A stretch of 64,000 nucleotides of DNA from Brachionus rotundiformis (Eukaryota; Rotifera; Eurotatoria; Ploima; Brachionidae), in contig JAESIW010000138.1 of the NCBI GenBank assembly GCA_016802295.1, positions 1,373,904 to 1,437,903 of the forward strand, given 5' to 3'. Shown here piece by piece: positions 55,261 through 64,000 of the stretch (the first letter of the stretch is position 1; every line of letters starts with the position of its first letter). The notes under the pieces were generated by a model, which ran no database searches, was not told where the DNA came from, and saw only the letters and a list, made by a program, of their open reading frames with translations. A program made the translations under genes and the position numbers.

Positions 55261-56146
55261 TACAGTGGTGATTTGACACTAGGGTTTTTACCTTTTTTTA
55301 CGTAAAATTACGTAAAATTACCACTTTTTACGTAAATTTTCGTAATTTTACACTTGTAAGGACTGGTAAATTTACGTAAATTTACGCAATTTTACGAAAT
55401 TTTACAATAATTTTCGAAAAAACTGGTAAAAACAAAAGGGCCAAAAAAAAGCCAATTTTCAAGCAATTTCTTAGAATTTTTGGAAAATTTCAAAAAAACA
55501 AAAAAATTTAAAAAAAAAAAATTTACATTTTTTTACGTAAATTTACGTAAAATCCGAATTTTTTAATTGTAAAATTTTGTAAAAATTTGTTAAGTACAGT
55601 AAATATTTTTATTTTAATAAATCAGACTATTTTAAATGGAAAAAATTAATGATTTGACCAGTCTCCATTATTTTGAATCACAAAGTTTAATGGACTAAAA
55701 GATAAAGATTTAATTATATATTGAAAAAAAATTTTTTCCTTTTTATTCTTACAAAATAAAATTAACAACACTTTTTTTGATTTAAAGCGATATTACATGA
55801 ATCTACCATATTTTACAATTTTTTACAAAATTTTACAATTAAAAAATTCGGATTTTACGTAAATTTACGTAAAAAAATGTAAATTTTTTTTTTTTTTAAA
55901 TTTTTTTGTTTTTTTGAAATTTTCCAAAAATTCTAAGAAATTGCTTGAAAATTGGCTTTTTTTTGGCCCTTTTGTTTTTACCAGTTTTTTCGAAAATTAT
56001 TGTAAAATTTCGTAAAATTGCGTAAATTTACGTAAATTTACCAGTCATTACAAGTGTAAAATTACGAAAATTTACGTAAAAAGTGGTAAATTTACGTAAT
56101 TTTACGTAAAAAAAGGTAAAAACCCTAGTGTCAAATCACCACTGTA
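55261..56146. mobile_element. 882-bp foldback element with ~335-bp arms, Tc1/mariner-type ends
   Basis: The element runs CAGTGGTGATTTGACACTAG ... to its exact reverse complement, from 55263 to 56144, flanked by TA on both sides (55261-55262, 56145-56146), as Tc1/mariner insertions are. The arms (55263-about 55598 and about 55811-56144) match base for base with only a few differences, and the spacer of about 200 bp is unrelated. The arms contain many (A)TTTACGTAAA and TTACGTAAATT motifs. No ORF. Such high arm identity implies a recent insertion or ongoing homogenisation. The TA/CAGT ends fit mobilisation by a mariner/Tc1 transposase. Confidence 0.88.
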
Positions 56147-58345
56147 TTTATTAATTAACAAATATTTTTTCTCACTCATTTAAAACAAGATTATTAATCC
56201 GAATTTTTTTTTGCATTTTTTGTATATATTTTTTTAGACATAAATCAAGATTTTATAAAAGAAAAAATATAATGATTTTTATGATTGATTAAAGTGAAAC
56301 TTTTATTTATCTATTTGAAAATGACTTTAAAAATAAATATTCACTAACTGTTATGAAAGAGAACTCTTTATGAAAATAAAACATTGTCCAAAGCTTTTCC
56401 AGAGCCATAAAAACAATAATAGTTTAAGGTATTTAAAAATAGAATGGATACAAATTGTTGATCATCCCAGATTTCTTAATTTTGTAGTTCATAGCTGATA
56501 CTTTACATCAGGATTTTGAAATCATTTGCAGATACTTTACTAAGCTATCTATTAAGAATATTTAAAAAAAAATTTGAAATATTCCTTAGAGAGTGGCAAA
56601 TCCTCAAGATATAGAAATGCTAGTATTAAAAAAAATTCAGAAAAGTAGCACAAGATTGGTTCTTGATGAAAAAAGCTAAAATATAACAGACGATAAAAAT
56701 GGAAGGGGTACCCTGGAAAAAAAAGCTTACTTACATTAACCTACTAAAAAAAATGAAAAACAATTTGATTTGGGTCGATCAGGTAGGCCGTTCGAAATTC
56801 GCCTCGGTTCCGGCAAGATAATTAAAGAATGAAACATTGGTTTTGGAAGCATAATAATTTAAGACATTTTGTTATGGAAATAAGCAAAAAGAAGATGGCA
56901 AACTGGCTAGTATCAATCAAAGACAAAATTATTTTACTTTTGGCATAATATCATTTTTTCTAGCTTTATTTTTTTTCAATATGTTTTTTAAATATAATAA
57001 CATAAGTGATATTTAAATGGGATTAATAAAAAATATGTTTCCAATTAATAAAGTGATAAATTTAAGAAATTTGTAAAAAAAATTATTATTTTTGTCTGGT
57101 TTTGAGTCGAAAAAGACCTAATTTTAATTTTAATCTACAATATTTAACGAGGTTTAATTTCCCAAAAAAAAAAGAAGGATATAATGAAGTCAATATCTGG
57201 AAAGAGTTTTTCCATTATTTATGCCATTAGAAAAGCAATTAGACGTGGAATAAATCCTGCTGGATCAAAAAATTTAATCAAATAAACTTGCTTAAATAAA
57301 AGACATAAGCTGTAAAATGAAAATTAATTTTTTTGTTTAATTTTATCATAAAATAGAGTAAACTTTCTGACTTTTAATACTAAAATCTAGAAATTTGTTT
57401 GAATAAAGTTTTATTATAGATACAAAATATCTTCCTTAAGACATTAGCGTTTATGTTAAAGTTTTATTTTGTTTTTAAATGAAGGTAAAAATATTAAATG
57501 TAGAAGTATTATTTACATAATTGATCAGTTTATTGTTTAAGCTATCTTCCATTTGGATAAGTTTAATTTATAATATCCTGTTTTCTATTTGATAGCTGTT
57601 TCTAATTAAAAACAAAACATTAACTTGTGTTTTCGATTTAAATGATAAAAAAAAGAACCTTGATCGATTCTGATGTGTAAAAAATTCAAAATCTTATTTT
57701 GAATTATCTAAAATAATTAAACAAAATAAGGATAAAAAAATTGTCTATTGTTTGACTTGTTTACTTTTAAATAATAATATAAGCAATCATTTTTACTCAA
57801 TTTAATAAAAAAAATGAGATACAAGAACATGAAGTTAGCAAATTATACAAATCAAATATAAAATTATTATTATCTAATAAACAGACAAATGTTAAACAAA
57901 CATATTGTTTCAAAATTTTTACATCTTTAAGATACAATCGTCTTTAATTAAATATCAATTCTTATTTTCAAGACTCAATTGAAGATAAATCAAAACAAAG
58001 GCACTTAACTTTAAAAATTATAATGACAAATGAAAAATTTTTTTATCAAATTATTATTTTTATCAACTAAAAAAATGACACTGCATTGTTTTAATTAAAA
58101 AATAATGCTTCCTTATTATTTTAACGAATCGATATTTTTTCTTTCGATTAAGCTATTAATTAATATCAATTAAGAAAATTCAACTCGAGGCTGTTAGACT
58201 CTTACAAAAAAAACATGCATTAAAATTATAAAATTCAAAATTAAAATTAATTTTATTCTAAATAAATTAAAAAATAATAAAAAAAGGAACACAATGAAAA
58301 TATCATAAAACGGTTTATACAATCTGAGAAAAAATTATTTTTTTA
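56147..58345. other. Intergenic region, possible mariner helix-turn-helix trace
   Basis: A/T-rich. At about 56755-56830 the plus strand reads FDLGRSGRPFEIRLGSGKII, reminiscent of the RxGRPxK linker between the two helix-turn-helix units of Tc1/mariner transposases, but stops surround it. No confident gene. Confidence 0.35.
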
Positions 58346-59303
58346 TTAAGCTAATAATTTAAATAAAATCCAAAAAGGTGGCAAATACATAAAAAAAATA
58401 CTAAGTATCGTACACGATTGAACACTGGCACCATTGCCAAACTCAAATATTCGCCGGCTTACCGCATTTTTGACATCAACATGCTTTGAAACTGTTTGGT
58501 TCCTAAAAATACATTTGTATTCTCCAACATTTTGCTCTGAAAACTTGTTTATAATAAGTCTACTAGCCACAAAAGGCCTGTGATAATGCTCAATCTTAAA
58601 ATTAGACATGCTTAGATTAATTTTTCCCAGTCCATCTACCAGGCGATGATTGTCTTTGAACCATTTGAGAATTGGTGCATTCCTGTGCGGTGCAGAAGAA
58701 TACTCATCAAGCTCATAAGAGCTGTTACATGTCAGAATTACATTGTCATTTGAATTGACCACCCGATTGGCCATACTTAGCTCTAGGTCGGCTTCCACTC
58801 TCAGGTACACAGCCCGTTTGAGTGACTCGGGCTCGGCCATTACTTTGCACAAATAATAACCCTCGTCATCCAACCTCACTCTACGTATCTCCAAATCCCA
58901 TGCTTGCTCTCTTTCCTCGGTCGCATTGACCATAACACGTACACGCAAATCCTTGCGGTAGTTGAATATGCCCACAGTTAATGTCTCTGGTATCCTGCTC
59001 TTGCTGTACTGCCAAATTACATTTGCTTTTTTCAAATTTTCTATGTGACACGGAATGGTCACCGTGTCACCTATCTTGACCGTGTAATAACTTGGTCCTG
59101 GCTTTATTACAGTCTCACCCAATTCAATGCCAAAATGTTGACCATTCAATACTGTGGTAAATACTTCAAAAATAAATTTATTAAAAAATAATCATTTATA
59201 AAAATTTTATTAATTTTATTATTGATTAATTAGCCTTAAAGCGGAAGATAAATTTTTTTTTATTACCTGTAAAACATAACACGAATGCACAAACGCGATC
59301 CAT
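58346..59303 (-). CDS. Two-Ig-domain cell-surface protein, probably GPI-anchored (lachesin/IgLON-like)
   Basis: Neural-adhesion-type immunoglobulin superfamily protein. Exons (minus) 59303-59267 and 59163-58346 join in phase 1 (ACAG|GTAATA; TTTTGAAG|TATTT) and give 284 residues. The signal peptide is split by the intron (MDRVCAFVLCFT|V). Ig domain 1: DTVTIPCHIENLKKANVIWQ, then DEGYYLCKVMAEP (C...W...DxGxYxC). Ig domain 2: NVILTCNSSYELDEYSSAP, LKWFKDNHRL, QNVGEYKCIFRN. Several N-glycosylation sites (NAT, NSS, NLS, NQT). The C-terminus, GNGASVQSCTILSIFFMYLP followed by PFWILFKLLA, is a small-residue site plus hydrophobic end without a basic tail, as in GPI-anchored proteins. Insect lachesin and vertebrate IgLONs have three domains; this has two, so the orthology is open. 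Confidence 0.85.
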
Positions 59304-62273
59304 ATTAAATTCGTTAATTAAGAAAATATTTTTTTATTAATATCCGCAAATTAAAATAAAAAAACAAAAAAAACTAAAAACTAATAATAAATACTGAAAA
59401 CAATTTTTTTTCTTTATCTTGTATATCTCTAAGTTGGTCTTGTTTAGTTAAGTAATTAACCAAATGGGATTTGGGATAATTAAGAAGTGTGCCAGGCCTC
59501 GGTCTCGGCTGACCCGTGGTGTATTATTCAATTAAAGTGTTTGATATGAATTTGGTATGACATGCAACTTTTGTAAGCTAAATGGAACTAATCAACAAGT
59601 CCATTTAAATTAGTCTAAAATAATAAAATAAAAATAGAAAATATTAAGTTTACTGACAAAGAAATATGCTTAGATTTTCTTTTCTAATGCGATTAATTGC
59701 TCAAAGACTTTTTTTCCCAATTCTTTTGGCCATTGCAGTGGAATTTAAGCTTATCGAACTAGTTCGATTTATTTTAATTATCAATAATGATAATAACATA
59801 AATCTCAAAATGAGTATGAATGGCCGAAACAATCAAAGAAATGAGTTAATTGAAGCGATTATGGAGTTTTCAGACTAGTAAATCGTTTTAACAATGCCCA
59901 TCGATCCCCGAAGACTTTCAAAATTTAAATTTCATATGTGTCTAACTTTTTTCCAAAGAGCACAAGCCACAAATTACTCATTTAGCTATCTAAATTGCTT
60001 ATGTTCTTTAATTAGCTTCTACTTAAGCCTTTGTTAATTCGCACCTTGACTACACATCTCTAGATAGTTTATAAATCTCTTTTTTTCATCCTGAAAGGTT
60101 CACGATGGTAAAATATTACCATCTAACCACAATGAATAAAAAACCTTTAACCAAACTGCTTGTAATAAAAAAAATATTTGACCAAATGCTTTACCAAATA
60201 GAAAAAAAGCCTAGACAGGTACTTTTTTCACATCATCCAAGTGATGTTTTTGAATAAATGGTAAAAAGTAATAGCTAATCTATTCTTTTTTTATTATTAT
60301 TATTATTATTATTTTTGCTCAAATTGCCTAATCGTTTACAAAATGTTAAACATGTTTTTGTTCTCCAAAGACCTAATATATGCGTGATTTATATAGATTT
60401 AAAAAAAATTATCTATTTTGCCTAAGTTGAGAGAAAAACATGCTGTTTTTTTAAGTATATTTTTTTGTTTTCATTGATTAGATATTATCTAAAATGAATA
60501 AATAATTGTTAATTTTTTGTTTATTGATTTTTAAGTTGAAATTTTGATTTATTTTTAAATTTTGGTCCATTATGTCAAACTTGTTTAAAATAACAAACAA
60601 AAAGAACTAGTTAATTAACTCTGTATGACAACTAATAATTGAAATATTAAAATCCTGACAAGGCTACACTACTCTACAGACTCATTGAGTCGTAAAAATG
60701 CATTCATTACAGGCCAGGTTTCAACAAAAGTCCAACACTGGTCAAATAAATATTTTTCTCAATAACAAAGCCCCACTCTAACAATCTAATTGAAAATTTA
60801 AATTAATTTAAATTTAAAGCTACCGTTCTGAACTAAATGTTGTTTATTTATTCATACAAATGAACGAGCTCGAATAAGATAGTCCGAGCACGTTCCGAGC
60901 ACATTCTCATGGCCGGCATGAATAGATAAAATTGGAAGGGAAGTGTCTCGAAATACAAAAAATAAAACTAATATGATTGAGAACAAAAAACCTAAAAAAA
61001 CACAAAACAGATAATATAATTTTGTTTAATGTTTTCTTATCAAATAAAATAAATTTGATTGAACCAAACAAAAATTACGTAAATTAAAATCAATATAAAC
61101 AACAGAAAAAAATAGAATAAAGAGTTGATATTATTAGTGAATTGTTGTTTCCTTGATTGTTGCCCAAAGGTTCACAAACGAGACACATTCAAAAATATTA
61201 ATTAATTCCACTAGAGAGTTTAATTAAATTCTAATAAAAGAGTATATTGAGTATCTCTAAAAAATAGTTTAAATACTTAGCGATTGTGTTTTCTTTTTGG
61301 CTTTAGTTTAAACAAATATTTATCGAGTAAATTGATACATTTCTTGACAGTGAAGAGTTTTAAGGTACTGGTAGTTTAAAGGCAGAACTGTTATATATCA
61401 AAATGGTCAAGTTGTTTTATGTTTATCAAAAATTATTGTTTATTAAAAGCTCAAAAAAAAATAATTTTTTGAAATTTGCATTCAATTTTGATATTAGATG
61501 GTATAAATAAAATTAACCTTTATCATTTTAATTCAGTTGTATCTGATTTATGAAAAAATGGCCTAAAACGAAATGTCTCTTGGCGACTTTTCAAAATTGA
61601 CAAGTCATTTAAGCCCCAGTGGATCAGATATGATTCATATCAGCCTAGTGCTGACTTTTATGTTATATAAAAAATGTGTTTACAAATTAGATTTTTTTGT
61701 TTAATAGGAGATAAAAATTGTTTTATTTAAAGATTAATAAACGGAAAAAGAAAAGAATTTGTTTCGTTCGATTAGACTGCAATTTAAATAAAGTGGGTTT
61801 AAGCCAAAATTTGATTGTAATTAAAGTCTTCAAGCTGCGATTTGATGCTATATATCAAATATTTGAGATTATATACTTGAACAGTATTTGAATAGTAATA
61901 TAATATTGATTTTTTAATTCTTAAATTTATTTTAAATTTTTTAATTATGCTTGTTAAATTAATAATTAAATAATAGAGTTTTTAATAAAATTATATTTTT
62001 ATTTAATTATTTTATTAGTTGTAATAAGTATCCACAATTTGGGCAATTTTAATCTAATTTTTGAAAAAAGAGCTTTCAATAATTGTTTTGTCCAAATGAA
62101 TAATTTCCAACTTGTTTCTTTAACCTGGATTAGCAAACACTTATCAATAGTAAAAAAAACAAAAATATGCTAAAATTCACGATTCATTTAAATAAATTAA
62201 AAATTTTTAATAATTATTTATTAGAAATGTTCAATATGATAAACTCGTTTAATTTTCTATTTGATTTATTTTA
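59304..62273. other. Gene-poor A/T-rich interval
   Basis: Contains the promoter side of the Ig gene. A 70-codon plus frame at 59666-59878 starts with a hydrophobic stretch (FFPILLAIAVEFKL) like a signal peptide and ends NELIEAIMEFSD, but has no recognised family; I leave it uncalled. A (TAT)n run lies at about 60290-60314. 60660-60960 is less A/T-rich but shows no coding or repeat signal I can identify. Confidence 0.4.
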
Positions 62274-63377
62274 TTAGGGAAAGTAAATATCACTCAAATC
62301 GGCGTATCTCATAAAAGATAAATTATTTCTAAGCCAATAATCATTTCTTAATTGCATTTGATCTTTATTAGTGTAAACATATAGATTTTTGAAAGGAACA
62401 ACCCGATTCCACATAGACAGAATGCCAAAACCCGAATGACTGACAACTCCAATATCACAATTTTGCATCAAATGAAAATCAAAAATCACATTTTGCCATA
62501 TTTTGCAATCATAATTGTTCTTTAATTTATCTATATGAATGCTTGAATTAGTTGTATAAAAAACATAATGATTTTTGAAAAATTCCTCAGCTTCCTTTTT
62601 GACATATTCGCGATCCGACGTCACAAATATTGAGTATCTAGCACTTTTGTTGGCATTCAAAAACTTGGAATAAATGAACTTCCAAAAATATTGAGAAACC
62701 TTGGGATCGCTTTGAGCCTTGTGACCAGGATCACCAATTCTAACCTGAGCGCAAATGAGACTTGTCTTTTTATCCGGTTTTAATTTTGCTAACACAAATT
62801 TATATCTTGATGCCAAGTTAGCATTTAGTCTGAATAGCTTTTTATACCAATTTTTAAATTGGTAAACTAATTTAAATTTATCCTGCACAAAGCCCAACTT
62901 CTCAATGACTGTCTTTAAGTCAGGGTTTTCAGAAAAATCATTTGAAAACATATAAGAAGATTTAATTACTATTAAGTCTACATTTGAGTATCGACTTAAA
63001 AATTTTGTTGAATTTCTCAAAATTGTGCGTGAATGTTTGCCTAAAAAGAGAGTCTTTTTGGTATAATTAACCAATTTAAATTGTTTATGATCCCAATTTA
63101 TCTCACTGGGCACTAGAACTTTGGTCACATCACAATTTTTGGTCATCTTTATCAAAAATTTCCGTCCGGTCAGCAAAGCAAAAGCATAAGTTGACAATAA
63201 GCCTTTAAGTCGATCGCCCCATCCTCCGCACACATCTCTGTTTCCGCACTCGAATCGAACATACTTTGTGCTTGGTAAAGCTTTATGGTCAAACTTTATT
63301 GTAGTATTTCTATTCAAAAAAATAATTATTACTATATTAATAAGTGTAATAATAAAAAAAATCTTTAAGAAATTCAT
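62274..63377 (-). CDS. Fucosyltransferase-like type II membrane glycosyltransferase
   Basis: Single exon, 367 residues. A short cytoplasmic end and one N-terminal membrane anchor (residues about 4-21, IFFIITLINIVIIIF) predict a Golgi type II protein. The catalytic part has CGGWGDRLKGLLSTYAFALL near the start, ICAQVRIGDPG (the (H/Q)xRxGD nucleotide-sugar motif of GDP-fucose transferases), SIFVTSDREYVKKEAEEFF, FDFHLMQNCDIGVVSHSGFG and SMWNRVVPF. This order of motifs is found in alpha-1,2-fucosyltransferase and protein O-fucosyltransferase-type enzymes (GT-B fold with the R-x-G-D motif). Many lineage-specific copies occur in invertebrates. The acceptor is unknown. Length and domain look complete; codons are AT-rich. 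Confidence 0.8.
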   Translation of the reverse strand: MNFLKIFFIITLINIVIIIFLNRNTTIKFDHKALPSTKYVRFECGNRDVCGGWGDRLKGLLSTYAFALLTGRKFLIKMTKNCDVTKVLVPSEINWDHKQFKLVNYTKKTLFLGKHSRTILRNSTKFLSRYSNVDLIVIKSSYMFSNDFSENPDLKTVIEKLGFVQDKFKLVYQFKNWYKKLFRLNANLASRYKFVLAKLKPDKKTSLICAQVRIGDPGHKAQSDPKVSQYFWKFIYSKFLNANKSARYSIFVTSDREYVKKEAEEFFKNHYVFYTTNSSIHIDKLKNNYDCKIWQNVIFDFHLMQNCDIGVVSHSGFGILSMWNRVVPFKNLYVYTNKDQMQLRNDYWLRNNLSFMRYADLSDIYFP

Positions 63378-64000
63378 TTCCTAGTATCAAATTTTTTATT
63401 CTTCAAAAAGAATAAAGAAGAGTATTCTGTTTTAAATTAAAAAAAGATAGATTTTTAAAATTCTATCCACGAAACTAATTAGTCTAATGGTTCCAAGTCA
63501 TAAATCAAATTAATTTTATTTTTATAAATTTAATTGAAAAATTTTCTAAAAAGTTCAAAAAAATCATGCTAATATTTCTTATAAGGTTTTACAAGGTAAT
63601 CAAAGTTTTTTTTATTATTTACACTTTTAAAAATAATATAATTAGCTTTCAACTTTTCAAACTTTAAAGTAATTATTTAAGACTAAAATTAAAAATTTAA
63701 TTAAATGAATTTAAAATTAATTATTAATTCAAAGTGAAGAATCAAGTTTATTTTTTAATTAAATTTTTTTCCTACTTCTAACCCTCTGAAAAAAAAACAT
63801 TATTATATTTGATTTAAATTTACTCTTAATTAATCTTGTTACAAAAGAGACTCTCTTGAATCCCGGGAAAAATCAAAAAACCTTAAAAAAACTTTTGCCA
63901 AATTAAATATTTAATCAAATCTAGTCTTTAAATTATTAGACAAATAAATTTATTGCTTGAAAATGAAATTATTTTTCAAAATTTTAAATGAAAAAAAAAA
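63378..64000. other. Upstream flank, nothing recognised
   Basis: A/T-rich DNA upstream of the glycosyltransferase, running to the window edge. No promoter motif, repeat or gene recognised. Confidence 0.35.

Noticed and set aside
59666..59878. 70-codon frame with a hydrophobic start, divergent from the Ig gene
   Set aside because: Signal-like start but no family, conserved motif or clear transcript signal; left as a possibility only.
1..64000. tRNA, rRNA, CRISPR array, bacterial operon or ribosome-binding sites
   Set aside because: I scanned by eye for T-loop (GGTTCGA-type) words and regular spaced repeats and found none convincing. The intron-bearing animal genes make bacterial features irrelevant.

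Overview
This window is AT-rich nuclear DNA of an invertebrate animal. The genes are metazoan (WDFY3/ALFY, REXO2, TK1, NAP1, ACO2, CNP, ASPP, annexin, DCTN5, PDIA3, an Ig-domain adhesion protein). They have small spliceosomal introns, often 45-60 bp with GT..AG ends, and AATAAA signals. Intergenic DNA is very A/T-rich and holds decayed LINE, Helitron, MULE and Tc1/mariner pieces and several foldback (MITE-like) elements. The gene set, compact introns and transposon mix suggest a small protostome such as a monogonont rotifer (Brachionus-like). That assignment is inference, not proven by the sequence.

Layout. 1-3.6 kb: the last two exons of a WDFY3/ALFY homologue (+). 3.9-4.4 kb: a degraded duplicate of the start of the thymidine-kinase locus. 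5.6-7.5 kb: a decayed Helitron replication-initiator gene. 9.4-11.6 kb: REXO2 (+), a small unknown basic gene (-) and thymidine kinase (+), the last two head to head. 11.8-13.1 kb: a NAP1-type histone chaperone (+). 13.1-18.2 kb: gene-poor A/T-rich DNA. 18.2-21.7 kb: a two-exon, eight-finger C2H2 protein (+) with a LINE tail and a palindromic element in its intron. 24.5-29.4 kb: mitochondrial aconitase and a CNP-type phosphodiesterase (both -). 32.0-34.9 kb: an ASPP-family p53/PP1 regulator (+). 35.2-51.1 kb: four NIDO-domain membrane-protein genes (-), among them an annexin with an in-frame TAG, an unrecognised four-exon gene, DCTN5, an acyltransferase-3 protein and a decayed MULE. 51.6-53.1 kb: PDIA3/ERp57 (-). 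54.4-56.2 kb: a mariner fragment and an 882-bp near-perfect foldback element. 58.3-59.3 kb: an Ig-superfamily cell-surface protein (-). 62.3-63.4 kb: a fucosyltransferase-like type II membrane enzyme (-).

The genes are mostly independent housekeeping and signalling genes, with no operon-like logic. The main local stories are: (1) the NIDO paralogues, two of which share a 451-bp block with sharp edges and only one difference seen by eye, suggesting gene conversion; (2) the thymidine-kinase duplicate, which lost exon 1 and carries a template-switch-like micro-inversion; (3) an annexin whose otherwise canonical exon structure has a TAG just before a splice donor; (4) at least five foldback/MITE elements of different families; (5) a two-speed codon composition, with the zinc-finger gene, ASPP and the first WDFY3 exon GC-rich at third positions and most other genes AT-rich. 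I did not find a clearly new multi-gene system. Exon structures were joined by hand from splice sites and reading phase and have not been tested against transcripts.
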